Made by a program: the position numbers and the translations under genes
From: Chromobacterium sphagni
Lineage (GTDB): Bacteria; Pseudomonadota; Gammaproteobacteria; Burkholderiales; Chromobacteriaceae
Assembly (NCBI RefSeq): GCF_001855555.1
Contig: NZ_MKCT01000001.1
Span: 868,001 to 932,000 of the forward strand
DNA length: 64,000 nucleotides
Direction of reading: 5' to 3'
Notes under the pieces: generated by a model
What the model was told of the DNA's origin: nothing
The model's input: the letters and a program-made list of their open reading frames with translations, nothing else
Database searches by the model: none
Shown here: piece after piece, positions 7,988-15,469 of the stretch
Position numbering within the stretch: position 1 is the stretch's first letter
Layout: every line of letters begins with the position of its first letter

Positions 7988-8962
7988 TCAGGGCAGCAGG
8001 ATCACCGATCCGGTGGTGCGGCGCGCTTCCAGATCGCGGTGCGCTTGCGCGGCCTCGGCCAGCGGATAGCGGTGCGACGGCGTCACCCGGATTCGGCCGT
8101 CAGCCAGCCGCGCGAACAGCGCCTGGGTCGAAGCCTCCAGTTCTTCGCGGCTGGCGGTGTAGTCGCCAAGCTTGGGGCGGGTGAGGAACAGCGAGCCGTG
8201 CTTGGTCAGCTCCAGCGGCGAAAGGGCCGGCACCGGGCCGGAGGCATTGCCGAAGCTGACCATCATGCCGCGCGGCGCCAGGCAGGACAACGAAATCTGG
8301 AAAGTGTCCTTGCCCACCGAGTCGTACACCACCGGCACGCCCTTGCCGCCGGTGATGTCGCGCACCCGGGCCACCACGTCTTCCTCGCCGTAGTTGATCA
8401 CATGGGCGGCGCCCAGCGCGCGGGCGATTTCCGCCTTGGCCGCCGAACCGACGGTGGCGATCACCTTGGCTCCCATCGCTGTCAGCCATTGCAGCGCGAT
8501 CTGGCCCACGCCGCCGGCGGCGGCATGCCACAGCACGGTCTGCCCAGGCTGCACCGGGTAGGTGCGCTGCACCAGATACTCGACGGTCATGCCCTGCAGC
8601 ATCGCGCAGGCGGCGGTTTCGTCGCCGATCTCGTCCGGCAGTTTGACCAGGTGCTGCGCGGAGATCAGCCTTTGGCTGGAATAGGCACCCAGAGGGCCGC
8701 CGGCATAGGCGACGCGGTCGCCGCTCCTGAGCCAGTCCACCCCCTCGCCCACCGCCTCCACCACGCCGGCGGCTTCGCTGCCCAGGCCACTGGGCAGCGG
8801 CAGCGGATAGAGGCCGCTGCGCTGGTAGATATCGATGAAGTTGACGCCGATGGCGGTATGTCGCAGCCGGACTTCGCCCGCGGCGGGCTGTCCTACCTGG
8901 GCCGGGGCCAGGCGCAGCACATCCGGGCTGCCGCTTTCTGAAAACACGATGCTGTGGCTCAT
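7988..8962 (-). CDS. qorA: NADPH:quinone oxidoreductase (zinc-independent MDR family)
   Basis: 324 residues. A GroES-like N-terminal domain (RHTAIGVNFIDIYQRSGLYP, GSEAAGVVEAVGEGV) and a Rossmann domain with AAAGGVGQIALQWLTAMGA that binds NADPH. The QOR signature region matches, and no structural zinc cysteines are seen. It reduces quinones in the cytosol. The start at 8962 has AAGGAG about 7 bases upstream; an in-frame extension to 9019 has no such support. It is a single gene by spacing. Confidence 0.88.
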   Translation of the reverse strand: MSHSIVFSESGSPDVLRLAPAQVGQPAAGEVRLRHTAIGVNFIDIYQRSGLYPLPLPSGLGSEAAGVVEAVGEGVDWLRSGDRVAYAGGPLGAYSSQRLISAQHLVKLPDEIGDETAACAMLQGMTVEYLVQRTYPVQPGQTVLWHAAAGGVGQIALQWLTAMGAKVIATVGSAAKAEIARALGAAHVINYGEEDVVARVRDITGGKGVPVVYDSVGKDTFQISLSCLAPRGMMVSFGNASGPVPALSPLELTKHGSLFLTRPKLGDYTASREELEASTQALFARLADGRIRVTPSHRYPLAEAAQAHRDLEARRTTGSVILLP

Positions 8963-9041
8963 GGCGCACTCCTTGGAAATGGGAAGCGTCAGTCTGCTCC
9001 GACGCCATGCCAGCGGCAAGCCGGCGCCGCTGAACGGGCCG

Positions 9042-9623
9042 TCAAACGGAGATGGACAGTTGCCGGCGCGCCCAGGCGACGACTTCCGGCAATACCTTAG
9101 GCCAGTTGTTCAGGCGGTGGTCGTCGCCATTGAATACAGTCTGCCGGCTGTGACGGTAATGGGCCGCGGCTTCGCGCCAGTCCAGCACTTCGTCGCGGCT
9201 GCCCAGCAGCAGCCAGTAGCGCCGCCGGCTCGGCGTTTCCACCCGCTGCGACTGCAGCGCCGCCAGATCGTCGTCTCCCAGGATGTAGGCCTCGCCGGTA
9301 TAGGGATTGGTTTGCTCGCCGGCGAAGCGCGCCAGGTCGCGGTCGGGGCGGATGGCCGGATTGATCAGCACCGCCGGGCGCCGCTGCCGTTCGGCCAGGC
9401 AACTGGCGTAGAAGCCGCCTAGCGAGCTGCCGATCAGCAGCGTGTCTTCCGGCAGCGCGGCCAGCAGTTCGCCAGCCTGGCGCACGGCTTCGGCCGGATG
9501 CGGCGACAGCCGCGGGCAATGCAGTTCGATGTCCGGCGCATGCTGCCGGAGCCAGGCGGCGGTTTCGCCGGCCTTCAGCGACTGTGGGCTGGAGTTGAAG
9601 CCATGAAGATAGACGATATGCAT
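9042..9623 (-). CDS. YqiA/YcfP-type alpha/beta-fold esterase
   Basis: 193 residues. It begins MHIVYLHGFNSSPQSLKA, has the nucleophile elbow GSSLGGF, an acid near GSRDEVLDW and the histidine in NGDDHRLNNWP. This matches the short YqiA-type serine esterases, which are cytoplasmic and cleave short acyl esters; the physiological substrate is not known. Confidence 0.82.
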   Translation of the reverse strand: MHIVYLHGFNSSPQSLKAGETAAWLRQHAPDIELHCPRLSPHPAEAVRQAGELLAALPEDTLLIGSSLGGFYASCLAERQRRPAVLINPAIRPDRDLARFAGEQTNPYTGEAYILGDDDLAALQSQRVETPSRRRYWLLLGSRDEVLDWREAAAHYRHSRQTVFNGDDHRLNNWPKVLPEVVAWARRQLSISV

Positions 9624-9808
9624 GAAGTTTGTCGCCAGTGGAATAGCACTTGATGTTACGACGCGGCGCAGCGCTTGTCAGTTGCCGCGGATAGTTGGAC
9701 GAGTTGTAAATTTAGGGTAAAAGCTCTTTGCCATCCATTGCCGGCCATTGTCATCCAGGCGCGGCGGATGCTCAAATAAGCGACAAATAAAAATCGAGGA
9801 GAAACGAC

Positions 9809-10216
9809 ATGACCACCCTTCCCGCCGGCGCGCCGGCCGCTACCCCGCATTCGCTGGAAAGCCTGATCGTGGCTTGCGGCTATCTGCAGCACAGCGCCCT
9901 GCTGTTCGCGCCGGATCTGAACGGCGATGTGGCGCTGATCCGTTCCGGCTTCTGTCCCCGGCATCAGGTGCAATGGGACGCCCAGGGCGAAATGCGGGTT
10001 TGCGCGGAGGTGCACGACGAAGTGGATGCCCTGTTGCAAGGCAGCCATACCCTGCGTTTTGCGCTGCATGAGATGCTGATGCAGTTTGGTCCGGAGGTTT
10101 GCAACGAATCGCTGGCCCGCATTATTCTGCAAGGCGTGCGCAGCCTGGGTGATTGGCATCAGGTGTGCCAGTCGCTGGCCGATCTGGGCCGCGGCCCTGT
10201 GCGGGTGGCGGCCTGA
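9809..10216 (+). CDS. Hypothetical cytoplasmic protein
   Basis: 135 residues; family not recognised. No signal peptide or membrane helix. It contains four cysteines (ACGYLQH, GFCPRHQ, VCAEVHDE, VCNESLAR; a fifth in VCQSLAD) and a helical C-terminal half. GAGGAGAAA at 9797-9805 gives a strong ribosome site for the ATG at 9809. It lies alone between the esterase and ohrR. Confidence 0.6.
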   Translation: MTTLPAGAPAATPHSLESLIVACGYLQHSALLFAPDLNGDVALIRSGFCPRHQVQWDAQGEMRVCAEVHDEVDALLQGSHTLRFALHEMLMQFGPEVCNESLARIILQGVRSLGDWHQVCQSLADLGRGPVRVAA

Positions 10217-10314
10217 GCCGAACCGGCGCAAGCGGAGCCCGCCCGAGGACGTGGTTCCGTTTTTTGCGCATAGGGCGGGAGTCCGGCTTGCGGTAAAAAT
10301 TATTGCTTGCAAAT

Positions 10315-10330
10315 AAATAGCGCACTATTT
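10315..10330. promoter_or_regulatory. OhrR operator at ohrR (predicted)
   Basis: AAATAG-CGCA-CTATTT, a 6-4-6 inverted repeat. Its right arm contains a possible -10 box TATTTA (10326-10331), 17 bases after TTGCTT (10303-10308). A nearly identical site lies upstream of ohr, so binding of OhrR would block both promoters. Confidence 0.7.
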
Positions 10331-10341
10331 AATATTTGGAC

Positions 10342-10800
10342 ATGGATCCAAACCCAATCTGCCCGTCCGACCCCAAGCTGCTGCAACTGGATCAGCAACT
10401 GTGCTTCGCGCTGTACTCCGCCTCGCTGGCGATGAACAAGGCCTACCGCGACAGCCTGAAACCGCTGGGCATCACTTATTCGCAATACTTGGTGCTGCTG
10501 GTGCTGTGGGAGCAGGACCAGCGCTCGGTATCCGACATCGGCGACAAGCTTTATCTGGACTCGGCGACGTTGACGCCGCTGCTCAAGCGGATGGAGGCGG
10601 CCGGCTGGCTGTCGCGCGAGCGGCTGGCCAGCGACGAGCGGGTAGTGGTGGTGCGGTTGAGCGCGGCCGGACGAGAGCTGCGCGGCCAGGCGGAATCGAT
10701 TCCGCTGCAGATGCTGTGCCGCAGCGGACTGCCCTTAGAGGACATACAGCAGTTGAGAGCAGCCTTGTGCGGCTTGCGCGATCAGCTGCTGCAGCCATGA
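10342..10800 (+). CDS. ohrR: Organic hydroperoxide-sensing repressor OhrR (MarR family)
   Basis: 152 residues from the ATG at 10342. It is a MarR-type winged-helix dimer with the reactive cysteine at residue 21 (LDQQLCFALYSASLAM), as in OhrR proteins, where its oxidation by organic hydroperoxides releases DNA. The recognition part includes DIGDKLYLDSATLTPLLKRME and SDERVVVVRLS. Upstream TTG at 10336 is a possible start; neither has a clear ribosome site. The predicted operator ends 11 bases before the ATG, which implies autorepression. Confidence 0.9.
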   Translation: MDPNPICPSDPKLLQLDQQLCFALYSASLAMNKAYRDSLKPLGITYSQYLVLLVLWEQDQRSVSDIGDKLYLDSATLTPLLKRMEAAGWLSRERLASDERVVVVRLSAAGRELRGQAESIPLQMLCRSGLPLEDIQQLRAALCGLRDQLLQP

Positions 10801-10823
10801 AGCCCGTTTGGGTTTTGGTATTT

Positions 10824-10839
10824 ATATAGCTCGCTATTT
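10824..10839. promoter_or_regulatory. OhrR operator at ohr (predicted)
   Basis: ATATAG-CTCG-CTATTT, the same 6-4-6 layout as the ohrR site. TATTTA (10835-10840) is again a candidate -10 inside the right arm. The ohr start is 47 bases downstream. Confidence 0.68.
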
Positions 10840-10886
10840 AATAGCTAGTTATTTTTATCTCAAACCATGAGCGAAGGAGAATCTGG

Positions 10887-11315
10887 ATGAATACCCTGCA
10901 AAAAGTGCTGTACACGGCCGAAGCCACCGCCTTTGGCGGCCGCGATGGCCGCGCCGAGTCCAGCGACAAGGCGCTGCAGCTGCAGTTGAGCACGCCGCGC
11001 GAATTGGGCGGCGTCGGCGGCGACGGCACCAATCCGGAACAACTGTTCGCCGCCGGCTATTCCGCCTGCTTCATCGGCGCGCTGAAAGTGGCGGCGATGC
11101 AGGCCAAACTCCGCCTGCCGGCCGAAGTAGCGGTCAGCGGCAAGGTTACCATCGGGCCGATAGCGCACGGTTTTGGCATCGCGGTGCGGTTGGAAGTTTC
11201 GCTGCCGGGGATGGAGCGCGCCGCGGCGGAGGAGCTGGTGCAGGCGGCCCACCGCATCTGCCCCTACTCCAACGCCACGCGCGGCAATATCGCGGTGGAG
11301 CTGAGCCTGAAGTGA
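10887..11315 (+). CDS. ohr: Organic hydroperoxide resistance protein Ohr
   Basis: 142 residues, the usual size of the OsmC/Ohr family. The two catalytic cysteines are in [10 protein letters not shown] and [13 protein letters not shown], and the [15 protein letters not shown] segment is conserved. Ohr is a cytoplasmic thiol peroxidase that reduces organic hydroperoxides with lipoylated proteins as donors. GAAGGAGAA upstream of the ATG is a strong ribosome site. It has its own operator-promoter although ohrR lies just upstream. Confidence 0.95.
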   Translation: MNTLQKVLYTAEATAFGGRDGRAESSDKALQLQLSTPRELGGVGGDGTNPEQLFAAGYSACFIGALKVAAMQAKLRLPAEVAVSGKVTIGPIAHGFGIAVRLEVSLPGMERAAAEELVQAAHRICPYSNATRGNIAVELSLK

Positions 11316-11319
11316 GGAT

Positions 11320-11336
11320 GGCGGCCGGAGGCCGCC
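11320..11336. terminator. Hairpin between convergent ohr and diguanylate cyclase gene
   Basis: GGCGGCC-GGA-GGCCGCC directly after the ohr stop and before the stop of the opposite gene. There is no T run, so termination is only a guess. Confidence 0.35.
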
Positions 11337-11337
11337 G

Positions 11338-12861
11338 TCAGGCGACGGTTTCCGACTGGCGGTTGGGCGATTGCTTGTTGCCGTACATCTTGCGGTCGGC
11401 CACCGCCAGCAATTCGTCTATCAGCAGGCCGTCCTCCGGGTAATAGGCGATGCCTATGCTGACCCCCACCATGATGCGGTGCTGGTCCACCGGGTACGGC
11501 ATCTGGATTGCCTGCTTCAGCCGCGCCACCACCTTGTCGGCCTCGCGGTTGGACTCGATGTCTTCCATCAGGATGACGAATTCGTCGCCGCCCAGCCTGG
11601 CGACGGTGTCCTCGTTGCGGATCACGTCCTGGATGCGGGCGGCGATCAGCTGTAGTACCCGGTCGCCGGCAATGTGGCCGTAGGTGTCGTTGACCGGCTT
11701 GAAACGGTCCAGGTCGAGGAACAGCAGCGCAAGGCGCTTGCCGCTGCGATCGACCCGGCTGATAGCGTGCTGCAGCCGGTCGTAGAACAGGTTGCGGTTG
11801 GCCAGGCCGGTAAGCCGATCGTGGTTGGCCAGGTGGAACAGCTGGCTCTCGCGCAGGCGGCGGCTGTTGTTGCTGCGCACGAAGCTGTAGCTGGCCAGCG
11901 CCAGGCCGGAGCCCAGCAGCAGCGACAGCAGCAGCCATACCACCCATTCGAACAAGCCGATCTGCGCCCAACCCTGTTGCCAACTGAGGGTGAAGCGCAG
12001 CGGCTGGCCGGCGCCGCCCAGCAGCTGGCTGGTTTCCAGCCGCGGGAACAGCAGGCGCTCCAGCGCGTCGGGATGGCTGTTGCCCAGCAACAGCGCCTGG
12101 CCGCCGGGCGGTCGCAGGGGATCGTCGCGGTGGCGCACGCTGACCGCCATGCCCGGCGGCAGGATGAGGTCGGGCGGCAGCAGCGAGTCGGCGCGGATGA
12201 ACAGCATGGCGAAATGCCGGGGTTGCAGCTCAAGCGGGCCGCTGGCCTGATGCTTGTCTATGCTGCGCAGCAGCACGTAGCCGGCTTCGCCATCGGGCAG
12301 ACGCAGCTGGCGCGATAGCGTGGTGCGGCCGCTATTGAGGGTTTCCTGCAGCGCTTCGCGCAATTGCGGCTGCTGCGAGGCGTCCATTCCCACCAGTTGC
12401 AGATTGCCCTGCGACTGCGGCTCGGCGAACATCAATGGGAAATATTCGTCCTGGGCCGGCAGCGGCCGGGCGGCCGATGGCCGCGCATAGGCGCGCAGTC
12501 GGTAGCCAGCGCCGTATTCGCGCTGCAACTGGCGGTTGTAGCCGTCGATTCTGGATTGCGGCACCCGTTCGATGTGGGCCAGGGTGGTGATCTGCGGATA
12601 GCGGCGCAGCAGCTGCAATACGAAGGGATGTTTCTGCCGGATTTCGTTTCGGTGGTCCAGGGCGCTGAAGGTGGCGTAGCTGTCGAGCACGGTTTCATTG
12701 GTGAGCAGACGCTGTTTCAACTGCTCGGTCAATTGCTGCGACTGGTTGTTGAATTGCTGTTCCGCGCCCAGCAGCGAGCGGCTGGCAATCGACAGGGCCG
12801 CCAGCGCGCTCAATATCAGCCACAGGGCCATGCACCCAGCATAAACCAGTCTTGCTTGCAT
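11338..12861 (-). CDS. Membrane diguanylate cyclase with CHASE sensor and GGDEF domain
   Basis: 507 residues. A membrane helix at ~5-27, a periplasmic CHASE-like region (ITTLAHIERVPQSRIDGYNR onward), a second helix at ~308-330 (WVVWLLLSLLLGSGLALASY), then a GGDEF domain starting HDRLTGLANRNLFYDRL. The active site is GGDEF, intact, and the product-inhibition site RxxD (RNED) sits five residues before it. It should make cyclic di-GMP in response to an external ligand that I cannot identify. Confidence 0.9.
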   Translation of the reverse strand: MQARLVYAGCMALWLILSALAALSIASRSLLGAEQQFNNQSQQLTEQLKQRLLTNETVLDSYATFSALDHRNEIRQKHPFVLQLLRRYPQITTLAHIERVPQSRIDGYNRQLQREYGAGYRLRAYARPSAARPLPAQDEYFPLMFAEPQSQGNLQLVGMDASQQPQLREALQETLNSGRTTLSRQLRLPDGEAGYVLLRSIDKHQASGPLELQPRHFAMLFIRADSLLPPDLILPPGMAVSVRHRDDPLRPPGGQALLLGNSHPDALERLLFPRLETSQLLGGAGQPLRFTLSWQQGWAQIGLFEWVVWLLLSLLLGSGLALASYSFVRSNNSRRLRESQLFHLANHDRLTGLANRNLFYDRLQHAISRVDRSGKRLALLFLDLDRFKPVNDTYGHIAGDRVLQLIAARIQDVIRNEDTVARLGGDEFVILMEDIESNREADKVVARLKQAIQMPYPVDQHRIMVGVSIGIAYYPEDGLLIDELLAVADRKMYGNKQSPNRQSETVA

Positions 12862-12948
12862 GTTAAAACCATCGACATATATTCGGCAATGGGTGATTCT
12901 ATAAGAACGGGACCCCGTTTTTTAGCAATAAATCGGCGAAATCCCCAT

Positions 12949-13698
12949 TTAAGTAATAGTACGTAAGGATGGCGAGGCGCCCAGCGCGTCCTTGATGGCG
13001 TGGATCTGGCGGCGGCTGACCGGCAGCGGCGCCGCCACGTCGCGCAGCCGTATCACCCATTGTTCTTCGCTGCCGTCGCCGCCGCTGCGGCGCAGCTCCT
13101 GCACCGCGTGGCGCATCACCAGGCAGTTGCGGTGTATCCGCAGCACGGCGCCGCCCAGCCGCTGCTCCAGCGTCACCAGCGCTTCGTCCAGCAGGTATTC
13201 GCCGTTTTGCGCGACCAGGGTGACATATTTGAGTTCGGCCTTCAGGTAGCGCACGTCGGTGAAGGGAACCGTCAACAGCCGGCCGCGCTGGCGCACGGTG
13301 AAACTGGGCGCTTCCTCCTGGCCGCCGCAGCGCGCCAGCGCTCGTTGCAGCGCCTGTTCCAGCCGCTCGCGCCGCACCGGCTTGAGCAGGTAGTCGGCGG
13401 CGTTCAGTTCGAAGGCCTCCACCGCGAAATGGTCGTGGGCGGTGCTGAAAATCAGCTGCGGCGCCAAGGGCTGCAGCTTGAGCTGGCGCGCCACCGCCAT
13501 GCCGTCCAGGCCGGGCATGCTGATGTCCAGCAGCACCACGTCCGCCGGATGCTGCGCCAGCCAGGCGAGCGCGGACTGGCCGTCCGCCAGGCTGTGGGTC
13601 CGGCTGACGCCGCAATCGGCCAGCAACTGGTTCAGTCGTTCGCGCGCCGGCGCCTCGTCGTCCACCACCACCACTCGCAACTGGCTCAGAGCGCCCAT
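12949..13698 (-). CDS. LytTR-family response regulator (AlgR/LytR type)
   Basis: 249 residues. The receiver domain (VVVVDDEAPARERLNQLL, phosphoacceptor in VVLLDISMPGLDG, lysine in DYLLKPVRRERL) is joined to a LytTR DNA-binding domain (FTDVRYLKAELKYVTLVAQN ... VLRIHRNCLV ... LPVSRRQ). The ATG at 13698 overlaps the 3' end of the TPR response regulator by 13 bases. The open frame continues upstream inside that gene but reads as shadow. No histidine kinase is adjacent. Confidence 0.85.
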   Translation of the reverse strand: MGALSQLRVVVVDDEAPARERLNQLLADCGVSRTHSLADGQSALAWLAQHPADVVLLDISMPGLDGMAVARQLKLQPLAPQLIFSTAHDHFAVEAFELNAADYLLKPVRRERLEQALQRALARCGGQEEAPSFTVRQRGRLLTVPFTDVRYLKAELKYVTLVAQNGEYLLDEALVTLEQRLGGAVLRIHRNCLVMRHAVQELRRSGGDGSEEQWVIRLRDVAAPLPVSRRQIHAIKDALGASPSLRTIT

Positions 13699-15404
13699 TG
13701 CGGCTTGTCCATCTTGTCCACCAGCAGACGCCAGGATTGCAGGATCTTCTGGAACTTGTTGTTGGTCGGCGCGATGTCGCGCACCTTGCCCAGCAGCTCG
13801 TAGGCGCGGCGCATATGGCTTTCGTGCCAGCCGTGCTGGCTGACGTGGGCCAGCACCGCGTTGACCAGGTTGAGCATGATCTGCACGTTGTGCGGCATGT
13901 CCTCCAGCGCCTTGGCGAAGCGTTCGATCGCGGTGTCGAGTTCGCCGGTCTGCGCCTCGCGCACCGCCTGGTTGTTCAGTTCCAGCACTGATTTCACATT
14001 TTGCGCGATCAGCTGGCGGCCGGTCTGACCCATGCCCAGCTCCTCGAACATGTCGCTGAAATGGGCCAGCAGCTGCTCGTCGTCGTGATGGTTGCGCACC
14101 AGGTACTGCATCGCCTCGTTGCCCTGGGCTTCCTTGCCCTGCTGGTAGCAGGCGCGCGCGTATTCCATCTGGGCTTCCTGTTCCAGCTTCGCCGCCAACT
14201 GCTTGAAGCGCCCCTCGGCCTCCTCCAGCAGCGCGCGCGCCTTGTCGGCGTTGCCGCTCTTGGCCTGCAGCTGGCTGTCCATCACATTGGCCAGCCATTC
14301 GGCCTCTTCGTTGTAGCGGTAGTCGTGGCGCAGGCTGGCCAGCGTGCGGCCGACGTTGCCGGTGTCGCCGCGCGCCAGCTGGATGCGCGCCAGCGCCGCG
14401 TAATGGGTGGGGCTGCGGTGCCAGGTGTGTTTGGCGATGTCCAGCGTCTGCTGGCAGGCGGCCTCGGCGGTGGCCAGGTCGTGGTTGAGCACCGCCACCT
14501 CGGCCAGCTGCTGTTGGCGGCGGAACACCGCCGGCGACATCTCGGCGGCGGTCTGCAGCGTGTGCTGGGCGCGGCTGAGGTCGTGGTTGTCGCGGTAGAG
14601 CCTGGCCAGCCAGTCGTAGGCTTCCATCACCTGGTTGTTGTCGGCCAGCACCGCCTCGAACAGCAGCCGCGCTTCGTCCAGGGATTTGAGGCCGGCCAGC
14701 GCCTTGGCCAGCCCCATCTTGGCCCAGGTGGACGGCTTGATGCGCAGCACCTGCATATAGGCGTCGCGCGCGCTGTCGAAATCGTGGATTTTCAGCGCCA
14801 GCGAGCCTTTCAGCCGCATGAAGTCTATCGAGAACTCGTTGTTTTCGTCGATCTTGCGGTCGCAGGCCTCGATGGCGGCCAGGTATTCGTGGCGCAGGAT
14901 GCCCTCGTCCACCAGCCGGAACGCCTCGCGCTTGCGCATCGCCCGCTCTAGCCGCTCGCGCAGCACCTCGCCGGTGAACGGCTTGAGCAGGTAATCGTCC
15001 GGCGTCATCTCGGCGGCGGAGATCACCCGCTGCGAGCGGCGTTCGCCGGTGACGATCATGAACACGCACGACTGCTTGAGCAGATTGCGCTCCCTGACCT
15101 CTTCGAACAGGTACAGGCCGTCGTAGCCGTTGCCCAGATCATAGTCGCACAGCACCACGTCGAAGTCGTACTTGGCCATCTTGGCCAGCGCTTCGCTGGC
15201 TTTGGCGGCGTACTCCACGCTGTTGGCGCCGAAAGATGACAAGGTCATGGATAGCGCCCGCTGCATCTGCGGCAGGCTGTCTATGATCAGGAACAGCCGC
15301 TTGGCGTACGGATTGTCGTAATTGTTGCGCTGCGGAGCGGCCCGCACATGATGCGCCCGGCCGTCGGCTGCCGCCGTCGAGTTGGGGGTGGTGGATTCGC
15401 TCAT
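13686..15404 (-). CDS. Receiver domain-TPR response regulator
   Basis: 572 residues from the ATG at 15404. Residues ~30-150 form a receiver domain (LFLIIDSLPQMQRALSMTL, acceptor Asp in VVLCDYDLG, DDYLLKPFTGEVL). The rest is a long helical region of TPR-like repeats (SIDFMRLKGSLALKIHDFDSA, AYDWLARLYRDNHDLSRAQ and others). No DNA-binding or enzyme domain is visible, so output is probably by protein-protein contact. An earlier ATG at 15428 is possible. It precedes and overlaps the LytTR regulator, suggesting a shared pathway. Confidence 0.82.
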   Translation of the reverse strand: MSESTTPNSTAAADGRAHHVRAAPQRNNYDNPYAKRLFLIIDSLPQMQRALSMTLSSFGANSVEYAAKASEALAKMAKYDFDVVLCDYDLGNGYDGLYLFEEVRERNLLKQSCVFMIVTGERRSQRVISAAEMTPDDYLLKPFTGEVLRERLERAMRKREAFRLVDEGILRHEYLAAIEACDRKIDENNEFSIDFMRLKGSLALKIHDFDSARDAYMQVLRIKPSTWAKMGLAKALAGLKSLDEARLLFEAVLADNNQVMEAYDWLARLYRDNHDLSRAQHTLQTAAEMSPAVFRRQQQLAEVAVLNHDLATAEAACQQTLDIAKHTWHRSPTHYAALARIQLARGDTGNVGRTLASLRHDYRYNEEAEWLANVMDSQLQAKSGNADKARALLEEAEGRFKQLAAKLEQEAQMEYARACYQQGKEAQGNEAMQYLVRNHHDDEQLLAHFSDMFEELGMGQTGRQLIAQNVKSVLELNNQAVREAQTGELDTAIERFAKALEDMPHNVQIMLNLVNAVLAHVSQHGWHESHMRRAYELLGKVRDIAPTNNKFQKILQSWRLLVDKMDKPQWAL

Positions 15405-15469
15405 GGGACTTTCGTCTGCTTGCAGCATGATCCTGTTTCGATCGGATTGGCGCTCCGGCGGCACGCGGC

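Noticed and set aside
13699-15069. Long minus-strand frame joined to the LytTR regulator
   Set aside because: It lies inside the receiver-TPR gene in a different frame and reads as GC-driven shadow; the receiver domain starts right after the ATG at 13698.
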